A stretch of 64,000 nt of DNA from Phaeobacter sp. B1627 (GTDB taxonomy: Bacteria > Pseudomonadota > Alphaproteobacteria > Rhodobacterales > Rhodobacteraceae). Position 1 is the first letter of the stretch, and each line of letters starts with the position of its first letter. Of the stretch, positions 43,808 to 53,188 are shown in pieces. The DNA lies in NCBI RefSeq assembly GCF_006265095.1, contig NZ_VCNK01000028.1, positions 1 to 64,000 on the forward strand, in the 5' to 3' direction. The notes beneath the pieces are model-generated. The model ran no database searches. It saw only the letters and a program-made list of their open reading frames with translations, and was not told the origin of the DNA. The translations under genes and the position numbers were made by a program.

Positions 43808-44764
43808 TCAGGCACTCTGTCTCAGCACGCGCGGTACTTTGAACTCGACTTTCTCAACGGCGGTTTCCACCATCTCGACGGTGACATCGTAGCGATCCCC
43901 AAAGGCGTCGATGACCTCGTTGACCAGCAATTCCGGCGCCGAGGCCCCGGCCGTGATCGCCACCGAGCGGATGCCCTCCAGCGCGCGCCAGTCTATGTTT
44001 TCGGCCCGTTGCACCAATTGCGCATATTTGCAGCCGGCCTTGGCGCCCACTTCGACCAAACGGCGGGAATTCGACGAATTCGGCGCGCCGACCACCAGCA
44101 GGGCATCGGATTTCGGCGCCACCGCCTTGACCGCCTCCTGGCGGTTGGTGGTCGCATAGCAGATGTCTTCCTTGTGGGGGCCGATGATGGCGGGGAAGCG
44201 GGCCTGCAATGCCGCCACGATGTCCTTGGTATCATCGACCGACAGGGTCGTCTGAGTGACAAAGGCCAGCCGGTCAGGGTCACGCACCGCGACGTCAGCA
44301 ACATCCGCAACCGTCTCCACCAGCAGGACCTCGCCCTCCGGCAATTGCCCCATGGTTCCGATCGTCTCCGGGTGGCCCTTGTGGCCGATCATGATCATTT
44401 GCAAACCGGCCTCCGCATGGCGCTGCGCCTCGATATGAACCTTGGACACCAGCGGGCAGGTCGCATCGACAAACACCATCTCGCGGGCACTGGCCGCATC
44501 GGGCACGGATTTCGGGACGCCATGGGCGGAAAAGATCACCGGCCGGTCATCGGGACATTCCTCCAGCTCCTCGACAAAGACCGCGCCTTTTTCCCGCAGG
44601 CCATCGACGACGAACTTATTGTGCACGATCTCATGGCGCACATAGACGGGCGCGCCCCATTTCTCGAGCGCCATTTCCACGATCTTGATCGCGCGGTCGA
44701 CGCCGGCACAAAAACCACGGGGCGCAGCAAGGTAGAGGGTGAGCGGAGGTTTGGGGGTCGTCAT
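43808..44764 (-). CDS. ispH: 4-hydroxy-3-methylbut-2-enyl diphosphate reductase
   Basis: This 318-aa iron-sulfur enzyme makes IPP and DMAPP in the last step of the MEP isoprenoid pathway. The three cluster-binding cysteines are C19 ([11 protein letters not shown]), C103 (DATCPLVSK) and C202 ([11 protein letters not shown]). It is upstream of the methyltransferase-rnhA pair. Its stop codon lies in a 14-bp imperfect duplication (TGTCTCAG at 43804 and 43818). Confidence 0.97.
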   Translation of the reverse strand: MTTPKPPLTLYLAAPRGFCAGVDRAIKIVEMALEKWGAPVYVRHEIVHNKFVVDGLREKGAVFVEELEECPDDRPVIFSAHGVPKSVPDAASAREMVFVDATCPLVSKVHIEAQRHAEAGLQMIMIGHKGHPETIGTMGQLPEGEVLLVETVADVADVAVRDPDRLAFVTQTTLSVDDTKDIVAALQARFPAIIGPHKEDICYATTNRQEAVKAVAPKSDALLVVGAPNSSNSRRLVEVGAKAGCKYAQLVQRAENIDWRALEGIRSVAITAGASAPELLVNEVIDAFGDRYDVTVEMVETAVEKVEFKVPRVLRQSA

Positions 44765-44886
44765 GCGGGGGCGGTCCTCAGCAGGCAGGAGGCGTTCATG
44801 TTTGTCCCACAGGTAAGCTGTGCATGCGTCAACGTCCAGTGCCAGCGTTCCCAGCTTGGGCGGCTCAGGCGGTCGCTGGCATGAGA

Positions 44887-44918
44887 AAACGCCCGGCGGA
44901 AGGATCTGCCGGGCGTTT
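44887..44918 (-). terminator. Rho-independent terminator after the NYN gene
   Basis: AAACGCCCGGC/GCCGGGCGTTT forms an 11-bp stem (44887-44897 with 44908-44918). On the minus strand it ends in a T-run, 74 nt past the NYN stop codon. Confidence 0.85.
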
Positions 44919-44991
44919 CAGGGATTGAAATCTCGCCGTGCTGGCGTTCTCAGACAGTGACAGTCCTGGTGTCAGCCTGAAACAGAGGGGC

Positions 44992-45561
44992 TCAGCCTGA
45001 GACAGAGGCCGGGCGCACATCGGCGGGAATATCCCGCGGCGGCCGCCCGATCACGTCGCGCAATTCCTCCAGTTCGATGAAATTGTCGGCCTGACGGCGC
45101 AGCTCATCCGAGATCATGGGCGGTTGGCTGCGAATGGTCGAGACGACGGACACCCGAACGCCCTGCCGTTGCAGGCTGGCGATGAGCGGGCGAAAATCGC
45201 CATCGCCGGAGAACAGCACGATGTGGTCCACGCGTGGTGCCAGCTCCATGGCATCGACCGCGAGTTCGATGTCCATATTGCCCTTCACTTTGCGTCGGCC
45301 CATGCTGTCGGTGTATTCTTTGGCCGGTTTTGTCACCATGGTGAAACCATTGTAGTGCAACCAGTCCACCAAAGGTCGGATCGGGGAGTACTCGTCATTT
45401 TCCAGCAGCGCAGTATAGTAGAACGCTCGAACAAGTTTTCCACGCCGCATAAATTCCTGGCGCAGAAGCTTGTAGTCGATGTCAAAGCCCAATGCCTTCG
45501 CAGCGGCATATAAATTCGAGCCATCTATGAACAGCGCAAGCCGTTCGTCCTTGTAAAACAT
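44992..45561 (-). CDS. NYN-domain putative ribonuclease (LabA/DUF88)
   Basis: This ~189-aa PIN-like nuclease has the conserved acidic residues in LALFIDGSNLYAAAKALG, KGNMDIELAVDAMELAP and LFSGDGDFRPLIASLQ, the NYN catalytic set for metal-dependent RNA cleavage. The start at 45561 (MFYKDERLA) is typical of LabA-like proteins. It is divergent from folK. Its leader contains a large inverted repeat. The last codons and stop lie in a 20-bp duplication. Confidence 0.9.
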   Translation of the reverse strand: MFYKDERLALFIDGSNLYAAAKALGFDIDYKLLRQEFMRRGKLVRAFYYTALLENDEYSPIRPLVDWLHYNGFTMVTKPAKEYTDSMGRRKVKGNMDIELAVDAMELAPRVDHIVLFSGDGDFRPLIASLQRQGVRVSVVSTIRSQPPMISDELRRQADNFIELEELRDVIGRPPRDIPADVRPASVSG

Positions 45562-45581
45562 TAATCTTGTCCTTCTGGTGT

Positions 45582-45631
45582 CGCGGATTTCGTATGCCGT
45601 GAGTGAGTGAAAAAAAATCCCGAAATCCGCG
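45582..45631. promoter_or_regulatory. Long inverted repeat in the NYN leader / folK promoter region
   Basis: CGCGGATTTCG (45582-45592) and CGAAATCCGCG (45621-45631) form a perfect 11-bp inverted repeat with a 28-nt loop, 20 bases upstream of the NYN start. It could be a leader hairpin in the NYN mRNA or a DNA-level operator. Confidence 0.55.
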
Positions 45632-45698
45632 GGTGGACTTAATTTAGGTTTTTTGGCACTCCCCGCAAGGGTGAGGTCATAGGGAATTGGGGTCAACT

Positions 45699-46268
45699 AT
45701 GACCGAATACCGGTCAAATTATCTTATAGCACTCGGCAGCAACCTGGAAAATGAGGGAAATTCCCCACTGAAGACCCTGCAGGACTGTCTGCAGGATTTT
45801 TCGGTCGAGGGGCTGCAGCTCGCCGCCGTGTCGCGGTTTTTCAGCACGCCCTGCTTTCCGGCGGGCGCCGGGCCGGACTATGTGAACGCTGCGGTCGCAC
45901 TCCATGCCGAATGCGCTGCCTCGGAGGTTCTGGCCCGGCTGCACCGGATCGAGGCGCGGTTCCGGCGGACCAGAACAGAGCGATGGGGCATGCGCACGCT
46001 GGATCTGGATCTGCTGGCGGCGTCCGATCAGGTGGTGCCCGACCTGGCCGAATTCAGGCGCTGGCACCGGCTCCCTCCGGAGGCGCAGCGGAGCAAAGCA
46101 CCGGACCAGCTGATCCTGCCGCACCCGCGTCTGCAGGACCGCGCCTTTGTGCTGGTGCCCCTCGCGGACATCGCGCGCCACTGGGTGCATCCGGTCCTGC
46201 GGCAGAGCGTGGCGCAGCTGTTGTCGGAGTGCCCGGCGGCGGATGTCGCCGAGGTAAGGCCGCTTTGA
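45699..46268 (+). CDS. folK: 2-amino-4-hydroxy-6-hydroxymethyldihydropteridine pyrophosphokinase
   Basis: This ~189-aa HPPK transfers pyrophosphate from ATP to 6-hydroxymethyl-dihydropterin in folate synthesis. Motifs are IALGSNLENEGNS, FFSTPCFPAGAGPDYVNAAV, RWGMRTLDLDLLA and LPHPRLQDRAFVLVPLADIA. The start is ATG 45699. It is divergent from the NYN gene and lies 110 bases upstream of rpoZ. Confidence 0.95.
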   Translation: MTEYRSNYLIALGSNLENEGNSPLKTLQDCLQDFSVEGLQLAAVSRFFSTPCFPAGAGPDYVNAAVALHAECAASEVLARLHRIEARFRRTRTERWGMRTLDLDLLAASDQVVPDLAEFRRWHRLPPEAQRSKAPDQLILPHPRLQDRAFVLVPLADIARHWVHPVLRQSVAQLLSECPAADVAEVRPL

Positions 46269-46378
46269 TCGCATTTTGGGGAATTTCCGTCGAATGTGAT
46301 GGCGCGATGCTTGTCAAGCCCTCAAAATCGTCATAGAAGCACTCCCTCTGGACCCAGAACTGTATTGGAGAGTCGCCC

Positions 46379-46732
46379 ATGGCCCGCGTGACGGTCGAAG
46401 ACTGCGTTGACAAGGTTCCCAACCGATTTGAACTGGTGATGCTGGCCGCACACCGGGCGCGCGAGATTTCCGCCGGTGCCGCACTCACCGTGGATCGGGA
46501 CAACGATAAAAACCCGGTCGTCTCCCTGCGCGAGATTGCCGAAGAAACACAAAGTGCCGACGCCCTGCGCGAACGTCTGATCGAAAGCAATCAGACCCAG
46601 ATCGAGGTCGACGAGCCGGAAGAGGATTCCATGGCTCTGCTGATGGGCGGCGAAGCGGACAAGCCGCAGGAAGACGACATGAGCGAAGAAAAGCTCCTGC
46701 GGGCGCTGATGGAGGCCCAGGGTCAGGGCTGA
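46379..46732 (+). CDS. rpoZ: RNA polymerase omega subunit
   Basis: This 117-aa subunit assists RNA polymerase assembly and, with beta', binds ppGpp. [20 protein letters not shown] and [11 protein letters not shown] are typical. The acidic C-terminal tail is alphaproteobacterial. It is followed 36 bases later by rel, the ppGpp synthetase gene, the usual rpoZ-spoT linkage. Confidence 0.96.
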   Translation: MARVTVEDCVDKVPNRFELVMLAAHRAREISAGAALTVDRDNDKNPVVSLREIAEETQSADALRERLIESNQTQIEVDEPEEDSMALLMGGEADKPQEDDMSEEKLLRALMEAQGQG

Positions 46733-46768
46733 CCCAGGTGGTCATGAACGAAAGGTTGCGGACCGGCG

Positions 46769-48901
46769 ATGACATCTGCTGATGACCTGATTTCGCTGGT
46801 CCGCGACTACAACCCGAAAGCGAACGAAACGCGCCTCCGCGATGCCTATGAGTTCGGCAGGGCGATGCATGAGGGGCAGTTTCGTCACTCGGGAGAGCCG
46901 TATTTCTCGCATCCCGTAGCGGTGGCTGCGATCCTGACGGAACAGCGGCTGGATGATGCGACGATCATCACCGCCCTTCTGCATGACACCATCGAAGATA
47001 CCAAAGCCTCCTACGAGGAGGTCACCTCGCGCTTTGGCGAAGAGGTGGCGATGCTGGTCGATGGGGTGACCAAGCTGACCAATCTGCAGCTGTCCTCGCG
47101 CGAGACCAAACAGGCGGAAAACTTTCGCAAACTGTTCATGGCGATGTCGAAGGACCTGCGGGTCATTCTGGTCAAACTTGCCGACCGTCTGCACAATATG
47201 CGTACCATTCGCGCCATGCGCCCCGAAAAGCAGGCCCAAAAAGCCCGCGAAACGATGGATATCTACGCCCCGCTGGCAGGCCGCATGGGCATGCAATGGA
47301 TGCGTGAGGAACTGGAAGACCTCGCCTTCAAGGTGCTGAACCCCGAGGGCCGTCAGTCGATCATCCGCCGTTTTGTCACCCTGCAGCGCGAAACCGGCGA
47401 TGTGATCCACCGCATCACCGGCGACATGCGGCGGGAACTGGAAAAGGCAGGCATCGAGGCCGAGGTCTTTGGCCGCGCCAAGAAACCCTATTCGATCTGG
47501 CGCAAGATGCAGGAAAAGGATCAGGGGTTCTCCCGTCTCTCCGACATCTACGGCTTTCGCGTCATCACCCGCTCGGAGGAGGATTGCTACCGCACGCTGG
47601 GCACGATCCATCAACGCTGGCGGGCGGTTCCAGGGCGGTTCAAGGACTATATCAGCCAGCCGAAATCGAACGGCTACCGCTCTATTCACACCACGGTCTC
47701 CGGTCGCGACGGCAAGCGCGTCGAGGTGCAGATCCGCACCCGCCAGATGCATGACGTCGCCGAATCGGGGGTCGCCGCGCATTGGTCCTATCGCGACGGG
47801 GTGCGGACCGAGAACCCGTTTGCCGTCGATCCGGCCAAGTGGATTGCCTCGCTGACCGAACAATTCGACGGCGAAGATGATCACGACGAATTCCTCGAAG
47901 CGGTGAAGCTCGAGATGTATTCGGATCAGGTGTTCTGCTTCACCCCCAAGGGGGACGTGACCAAACTGCCGAAAGGCGCGACGCCGATTGATTTCGCCTA
48001 TGCGATCCACACCCGAATCGGTCACGCCTGTGTGGGCGCAAAGGTCGATGGCATCCGGGTGCCGCTCTGGACGCGGCTGCGCAATGGTCAGTCGGTCGAG
48101 GTCATTACCGCCGAGGGCCAGACCCCGCAGGTCAGCTGGCTGGAAATCGCCACCACCGGCAAGGCGCGCACCGCCATCCGCCGTGCCCTGCGCGAGGCCG
48201 ACCGCGAGCGGTTCGTCAAACTCGGGCACGAACTGGCCCGGTCTGCGTTTGAACATGTGCACAAGAAGGCCACCGACAAGGCGCTGGAAACTGCGGCAAG
48301 GGCGCTGCGGGTCAGCGATGTGACCGAACTGCTGGCCCGGCTCGGCGCGGCGGTGATCACCGCCCATGACGTGGTACAGGCGGTCTATCCGGAACTGACC
48401 GCCAAGGAGGGCGAAGAAGTCTCGCCGCGCCGGGCAGTGATCGGTCTGGAGCCCGGACAGAAATTCGAGCGCGCCTCCTGTTGTGAACCGCTGCCGGGAG
48501 AGCGAATCATCGGCATCACCACGCGCGGGCAGGGCGTGATCGTCCACACGGCAGATTGTGACCGGCTGGGTGAATTTGAGGATCAGATGGAGCGTTGGGT
48601 CGATGTGCATTGGCACTCCGGGACCCATCCGGCCGCCTATGGGGTGACGCTGGAATTGACGATCGGCAATGATGCAGGTGTCCTGGGCCGGATCTGTACA
48701 CTTGTTGGCGAAAAAAAAGCCAACATTTCTAATCTTGAATTCGTCGACCGGAAACCTGACTTTTACCGCTTGATGATCAATGTGGAATTGCGTGATGTAG
48801 AACAGCTGCATTCGTTGATTTTGACATTGGAAGCTGAGAGCGATGTCGCCGCGGTTGCGCGCTACCGGCAAAGGCCAGGAACGCACTCTCGCCCGGCCTA
48901 G
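46769..48901 (+). CDS. rel: Bifunctional (p)ppGpp synthetase/hydrolase
   Basis: This 710-aa RelA/SpoT homolog controls the stringent response. The N-terminal HD hydrolase domain has LLHDTIEDT (residues 71-79); the synthetase domain has RLSDIYGFRVITRSEEDCY and FKDYISQPKSNGYRSIHTTV. A TGS domain (CFTPKGDVTKLPKGATPIDF) and a C-terminal ACT domain complete the protein. Intact motifs in both catalytic domains predict a bifunctional enzyme. Confidence 0.96.
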   Translation: MTSADDLISLVRDYNPKANETRLRDAYEFGRAMHEGQFRHSGEPYFSHPVAVAAILTEQRLDDATIITALLHDTIEDTKASYEEVTSRFGEEVAMLVDGVTKLTNLQLSSRETKQAENFRKLFMAMSKDLRVILVKLADRLHNMRTIRAMRPEKQAQKARETMDIYAPLAGRMGMQWMREELEDLAFKVLNPEGRQSIIRRFVTLQRETGDVIHRITGDMRRELEKAGIEAEVFGRAKKPYSIWRKMQEKDQGFSRLSDIYGFRVITRSEEDCYRTLGTIHQRWRAVPGRFKDYISQPKSNGYRSIHTTVSGRDGKRVEVQIRTRQMHDVAESGVAAHWSYRDGVRTENPFAVDPAKWIASLTEQFDGEDDHDEFLEAVKLEMYSDQVFCFTPKGDVTKLPKGATPIDFAYAIHTRIGHACVGAKVDGIRVPLWTRLRNGQSVEVITAEGQTPQVSWLEIATTGKARTAIRRALREADRERFVKLGHELARSAFEHVHKKATDKALETAARALRVSDVTELLARLGAAVITAHDVVQAVYPELTAKEGEEVSPRRAVIGLEPGQKFERASCCEPLPGERIIGITTRGQGVIVHTADCDRLGEFEDQMERWVDVHWHSGTHPAAYGVTLELTIGNDAGVLGRICTLVGEKKANISNLEFVDRKPDFYRLMINVELRDVEQLHSLILTLEAESDVAAVARYRQRPGTHSRPA

Positions 48902-48933
48902 GCTCTTGGCTAGGAAGAATAGGGAAAATACCG

Positions 48934-49680
48934 TTGGTATTCAGGCGCCGAGACAGACGTACGCCACTCAGGGCGGTTGCGGAGTTTCTCTGGCCTCGTG
49001 GGGGCTGGGCCAGGGCGTTTCACTATGTCAAACACCGAATTCGGCGGCTGCCGGATAGTCCCGAACGCATTGCGCGGGGCATCGGTGCCGGGCTTTTCAC
49101 CACGTTCACTCCCTTTTATGGTATTCATTTTGTGGTCGCGGCGATCCTTGCCAGGGGTATGAACGGCAATCTTCTGGCGGCGCTGTCGGCGACATTCTTC
49201 GGCAACCCCCTGACCTATGTGCCAATCGGAGTGATCTCGCTGCAGACCGGTCACTGGTTGCTCGGCAGCCAGCCCGTGGCCGAGGTCAACGCGACCCTTG
49301 CGGATAAATTCCTGGCGGCGGGCCGTGATCTTTGGCTCAATCTTCATGCGTTTGTCACCGGCACCGCGACCGACTGGACCGGATTGGTGATCTTTTATCA
49401 TGAGGTTTTCTACCCCTATCTGATCGGCGGCTTGATCCCGGGCCTTGTGGCGGGACTGGTGGGCTATATTGTGTCGGTGCCCCTGATCCGGAGCTATCAG
49501 GACCGGCGCAAACGCAAGATCAAGGCAAAGTTCGAGGCGATCAAGAAACGGGCCGAGCTGGAGGCCGTGAACAGTCCGCATCCGCCGCGTGGCACCCAGC
49601 CCCCCAGCAGTTCGACCCGCCCTGCTTCTCCGCCCCCTTCCACGCCCGGTCGGCGACCGAAGGCGTCCCGACCCGACTAG
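48934..49680 (+). CDS. DUF2062 membrane protein
   Basis: This 248-aa protein starts at TTG (48934) behind AGGGAAA. Its core is the DUF2062 region: basic N-terminus, PDSPERIARGIGAGLFTTFT, HFVVAAILARGMNGNLLAAL and SATFFGNPLTYVPIGVISLQ, with three or four membrane helices and a proline-rich C-terminal tail. Function is unknown. It lies between rel and pdxJ, as in other Rhodobacteraceae. A 20-bp repeat follows at 49758-49797. Confidence 0.88.
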   Translation: MVFRRRDRRTPLRAVAEFLWPRGGWARAFHYVKHRIRRLPDSPERIARGIGAGLFTTFTPFYGIHFVVAAILARGMNGNLLAALSATFFGNPLTYVPIGVISLQTGHWLLGSQPVAEVNATLADKFLAAGRDLWLNLHAFVTGTATDWTGLVIFYHEVFYPYLIGGLIPGLVAGLVGYIVSVPLIRSYQDRRKRKIKAKFEAIKKRAELEAVNSPHPPRGTQPPSSSTRPASPPPSTPGRRPKASRPD

Positions 49681-49952
49681 GGGGCTGCTGTCGGTGCCGG
49701 ATGTCCGGCGCAGCCTTTCGGTTGCCCTGTTCCGGGCGGCGCAGCGCATCCTCCCGGCAACAGGGGGCGACAGGGGGCAACAGCGGGCGACGGAGGGCAG
49801 CAGGGGGGGGGGCGACACGCCAATGATGCGCCAATAGGGGTACAGAATTGTATCACTCCGGTCGTTGCCGCTTGCCACCGGCTCCGGGGCGACTAGGCTC
49901 TGGGCTGACGAGCCGATCCATGCATTCAACCAACCGATAAAGAGCCCATTCC

Positions 49953-50711
49953 ATGTCCGCGACCCCTCTGCGCCTTGGCGTCAATATCGATCATGTGGCC
50001 ACCGTGCGAAACGCCCGGGGCGGTGCCTACCCGGACCCGATCCGGGCTGCGAAGCTGGCCGAAGAGGCCGGGGCCGACGGCATCACCGCGCATCTGCGCG
50101 AGGACCGTCGCCACATCACAGATGCCGATATTGACGGGTTGATGGCCACCCTGACCGTGCCGCTGAATTTTGAGATGGCAGCGACCGACGAAATGCAGGC
50201 GATTGCCCTGCGCCACAAGCCACATGCAGTTTGCATCGTCCCCGAGAAGCGGGAAGAGCGCACCACCGAAGGCGGGCTTGACGTCGCCCGCGATGAAAAC
50301 CGTCTGGCACATTTCATTGCGCCCCTGCGTGAGGCGGGCTGCCGCGTGTCGATCTTCATCGCGGCGGATCGCAACCAGATTGAGACGGCGCATCGGATTG
50401 GCGCCGAGGTGATCGAGCTCCACACCGGGGCCTATTGCGACCATCACGCCGAGGGCAATTTTGCCGCCCGCGACGCGGAGCTGGCCGCCCTGAAGGAGAT
50501 GTCGGCCTTTGCGCATTCCCTCGGGCTGGAGGTGCACGCAGGCCATGGTTTGACCTATGAAACGGTGCAGCCCGTCGCTCGATTTCCCGAGGTGCGGGAG
50601 TTGAATATCGGTCACTTTCTGATCGGTGAGGCGATTTTCCGCGGTCTTGAGCCTGCGGTACAGGAAATGCGCCGGCTGATGGATCACGCGCGGCAGGGAG
50701 CAACGGAATGA
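49953..50711 (+). CDS. pdxJ: Pyridoxine 5'-phosphate synthase
   Basis: This 252-aa TIM-barrel enzyme condenses 3-amino-2-oxopropyl phosphate with deoxyxylulose 5-phosphate to pyridoxine phosphate. Clear segments are [57 protein letters not shown] and [17 protein letters not shown]. Its end overlaps the next gene by 4 bases. Confidence 0.97.
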   Translation: MSATPLRLGVNIDHVATVRNARGGAYPDPIRAAKLAEEAGADGITAHLREDRRHITDADIDGLMATLTVPLNFEMAATDEMQAIALRHKPHAVCIVPEKREERTTEGGLDVARDENRLAHFIAPLREAGCRVSIFIAADRNQIETAHRIGAEVIELHTGAYCDHHAEGNFAARDAELAALKEMSAFAHSLGLEVHAGHGLTYETVQPVARFPEVRELNIGHFLIGEAIFRGLEPAVQEMRRLMDHARQGATE

Positions 50712-51145
50712 ACCTGCGTCGTTTCACTCTGGTCTATCTGGCATTGATCCTCGCCATGATGGTGCTCGTCGTTCTGGTCCAGGCGGTGACGGGGTTCGAC
50801 ATCGCCAATGCCGGTATGGCGATCATCCCTGCGATGGGGGCTGCCATGATTGAAGGGCAGAAATTTGCTCGGCGGGAAGGCCGTCAGCCCGAGTCTGCGC
50901 AGATGTGGCGCTTTGCGCGCCAGTCGGTCGTCATCATCCTTGGCCTGTCGATGGTCGCGGTCATGCTCTTCAGCGTCACGGCGCCGGAGATAAAGATGCT
51001 GCTGTCGCAACAATACGGCGGCGCCCTCTTGTTGGGGGCACTCCTTTTTCAGGTCGCGGTCTCTTTCATTCTGGTGCGCCATTTCGTGGGGCTCGGGGCG
51101 CGCTCCGTTCTGGGGGCGCCCACCGGCAAAGGGGGGCGGGGCTGA
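50708..51145 (+). CDS. ABZJ_00895-family membrane protein
   Basis: This 145-aa protein has four hydrophobic helices ([77 protein letters not shown]) with the short [12 protein letters not shown] loop typical of the ABZJ_00895 family. Function unknown. It is coupled to pdxJ by an ATGA overlap and followed by acpS. Confidence 0.85.
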   Translation: MNLRRFTLVYLALILAMMVLVVLVQAVTGFDIANAGMAIIPAMGAAMIEGQKFARREGRQPESAQMWRFARQSVVIILGLSMVAVMLFSVTAPEIKMLLSQQYGGALLLGALLFQVAVSFILVRHFVGLGARSVLGAPTGKGGRG

Positions 51146-51163
51146 AGCTCCGCGATCCGGTTC

Positions 51164-51577
51164 ATGATCCTGGGTATCGGCACTGATCTGGCGAATATCG
51201 ATCGCATCCAGGGGACGCTGGACCGCTTTGGCGATCGGTTCCGCAATCGCGTTTTCACTGCAGTCGAACAGGCCAAATCCGAGCGTCGTCACGATGTTGC
51301 GGGCACCTATGCCAAGCGCTGGGCGGCAAAGGAAGCCTGCTCCAAGGCGCTGGGCACCGGCCTGCGCATGGGGATCGCGTGGAAGGACATGGCGGTGTCC
51401 AACCTGTCGTCCGGCCAGCCGGTGATGCATGTCACTGGCTGGGCCGAGGCCCGGCTGGCCCAGATGACGCCACCCGGCCATGAGGCGATCATCCATGTGA
51501 CGCTGACCGACGATCACCCCTGGGCGCAGGCCTTCGTTCTGATCGAGGCGCGACCTGTAGCGCCAGATCGAGGCTGA
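51164..51577 (+). CDS. acpS: Holo-[acyl-carrier-protein] synthase
   Basis: This 137-aa enzyme transfers 4'-phosphopantetheine from CoA to acyl carrier protein. The Mg-binding motif [15 protein letters not shown] and the second motif [19 protein letters not shown] are present. It lies between the pdxJ pair and lepB, a conserved arrangement. Confidence 0.95.
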   Translation: MILGIGTDLANIDRIQGTLDRFGDRFRNRVFTAVEQAKSERRHDVAGTYAKRWAAKEACSKALGTGLRMGIAWKDMAVSNLSSGQPVMHVTGWAEARLAQMTPPGHEAIIHVTLTDDHPWAQAFVLIEARPVAPDRG

Positions 51578-52002
51578 CGAAGGCTGGCAAAAGCCGAGAC
51601 CGGAGGTGCCGGAATGCGGGGTAAACGGGCCGGGATGAATGCCTGGCAGTGCGTGCCCCTGTTGTAGCCCCGGTACCAACTTGCTGTTCCAGCCACCTGC
51701 AACAGCCCGTTTCACAAGGGACGAACGGCACGAGGGGTTGCGCTGCGCCATGCGCATCGCGAGGGGGCGGGGGCCGCGCCTTCGGCGCGGCCCCCGCCCG
51801 GCCCAACGCTTTGCCGGGAGGCATCGCCTCATGGTCAAAGGGGCGGGAGCTCCCCCTACTGGATCCGGAAACCTGCGGCATAGGGTCCACAATCTCATGT
51901 GATCCTGCCCTTGCATGGCGGCCTCCCGCCGGGCCGGCTTGACTTGCGGCGGGCAGGCCCGCATGTACGCCCGGACCTGTCCCATAATGACCGGAGAGCC
52001 TG
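51578..52002. other. Intergenic region between acpS and lepB
   Basis: About 425 bases holding element copy 4 (51732-51856). Nothing else is identifiable; lepB probably has a promoter here but I cannot place it. Confidence 0.6.
51732..51856 (+). repeat. Three-hairpin interspersed element, copy 4
   Basis: GAGGGGTTGC (51732-51741), a 9-bp hairpin with one mismatch (51740-51748 with 51752-51760), a perfect 16-bp hairpin (51765-51780 with 51784-51799, TTC loop), GGCCCAACG, a 5-bp hairpin GAGGC/GCCTC (51818-51830) and the tail CAAAGGGGCGGGAGCTCCCC. It is closely similar to copy 5 on the opposite strand and lies 155 nt after acpS in the same orientation. Confidence 0.85.
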
Positions 52003-52839
52003 ATGGCGTCGAAAACCACTGCCGGAAGTTCAATCCTCGAGACGATCAAGACCATCGTCTACGCGCTGTTGATCGCCGGTGTCTTCCGCACCCTGTTCTT
52101 TCAACCCTTCTGGATTCCCTCCGGTTCGATGAAGGAAACGCTGTTGGTCGGCGATTTCCTGTTCGTGAACAAGATGGTCTACGGCTACTCCTACGCCTCC
52201 TGCCCCTCGATACGGCTCGGCATGATCGGCCTGAACATTGACGCGCAGGACCTCTGCGGCGCCCTTGACGGCGACAACACCCGTTTCCTCGGGAGCGATC
52301 CGGAGCGGGGTGATGTCGTTGTCTTCCGTCACCCGGTCAGCGGTACCGACTATATCAAACGTCTTGTCGGCCTGCCCGGTGACAAGCTGCAGATGAAGGA
52401 GGGCGTGCTGCATATCAACGGCACCGCAGTCGGTCTCATGGATGATGGCGAGTTTACCGAAACCATGGAGCGCCAGGGCCCGCAAGGCAGCTTTCCGCGC
52501 TGTGAAAACAACCCTGTCGGCCAGGGCGGTGTCTGCAGAAAATCGCGCCAGATCGAGACATTGCCGGGCGGCGTGAGCCATGCCATCATCAATATCGGCA
52601 ATCAGGCGAGCGACCATACCAAAGTCTACCATGTGCCGGACGGGCACTTCTTCTTCATGGGCGACAATCGCGACAATTCGGCCGACAGCCGGGTCCCGCA
52701 AGCCGTTGGCGGGGTTGGCTATGTGCCCTTGGAAAACCTGATCGGACGCGCCGACCGGATCATGTTCTCTTCTGCCGGCCGGTCGATGCTTTTCTTCTGG
52801 ACCTGGCGGGCGGATCGCTATTTCAAAGCGATCAACTGA
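52003..52839 (+). CDS. lepB: Signal peptidase I
   Basis: This 278-aa inner-membrane protease removes signal peptides. One N-terminal membrane helix (about 15-33) is followed by the catalytic Ser42 in [17 protein letters not shown] and the general base Lys119 in [13 protein letters not shown]; the closing motif is [20 protein letters not shown]. It heads the lepB-rnc-era-DUF1491-recO set, although a terminator-like hairpin follows it. Confidence 0.96.
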   Translation: MASKTTAGSSILETIKTIVYALLIAGVFRTLFFQPFWIPSGSMKETLLVGDFLFVNKMVYGYSYASCPSIRLGMIGLNIDAQDLCGALDGDNTRFLGSDPERGDVVVFRHPVSGTDYIKRLVGLPGDKLQMKEGVLHINGTAVGLMDDGEFTETMERQGPQGSFPRCENNPVGQGGVCRKSRQIETLPGGVSHAIINIGNQASDHTKVYHVPDGHFFFMGDNRDNSADSRVPQAVGGVGYVPLENLIGRADRIMFSSAGRSMLFFWTWRADRYFKAIN

Positions 52840-53188
52840 GCTGACACCGGACGTCCCGCGGCGCAAGCGATCGCTTGCGGGATGTCCGATCAAGGCGCGC
52901 GGGCACGGCGGCGCTCCGGTGCCACTTGCGCATGCCCGCGCGCGACTGGACGGGGGACGGCCGCGGACAATGGTCTGCCTGTTCGACCCGCCCCTATCGA
53001 AACCTTGCCAGCGGGCCGCAATTCCACGATCCTCCTCACCACGTCAGACGCAGGAGCGGAACCGGCCGACCCTCGGCACGGCCCATAGAGGGCGATTTGA
53101 GGGGGCGACATGTCCTTGTCACCGCGCGCGCCGCGGCGTATTGGGCGAACTCGACACCGAATTGCCACCAGATGTTCAAGGAGACGAA
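52840..53188. other. Intergenic region between lepB and rnc
   Basis: About 350 bases. A 12-bp stem (52848-52888) begins just after lepB. The rest carries overlapping GC-rich open frames without family similarity or codon logic, which I do not call. An rnc promoter may lie here. Confidence 0.55.
52848..52888 (+). terminator. Hairpin after lepB
   Basis: CGGACGTCCCGC/GCGGGATGTCCG is a 12-bp stem with one wobble pair, 8 nt past the lepB stop. The loop edge contains the self-complementary GCAAGCGATCGCTTGC, giving an alternative fold. There is no T-run. Confidence 0.6.

Noticed and set aside
46742-48886. 714-codon open frame on the minus strand opposite rel
   Set aside because: It mirrors the rel coding frame in GC-rich DNA, has no family motifs, and rel is certain from its domains. 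The same applies to the long minus-strand frames opposite smc (28518-30185, 30279-32231) and phoX (56150-57919).
52882-53188. Small GC-rich open frames between lepB and rnc
   Set aside because: Arg/Pro-rich composition, no start signals, no recognisable family; they look like chance frames.
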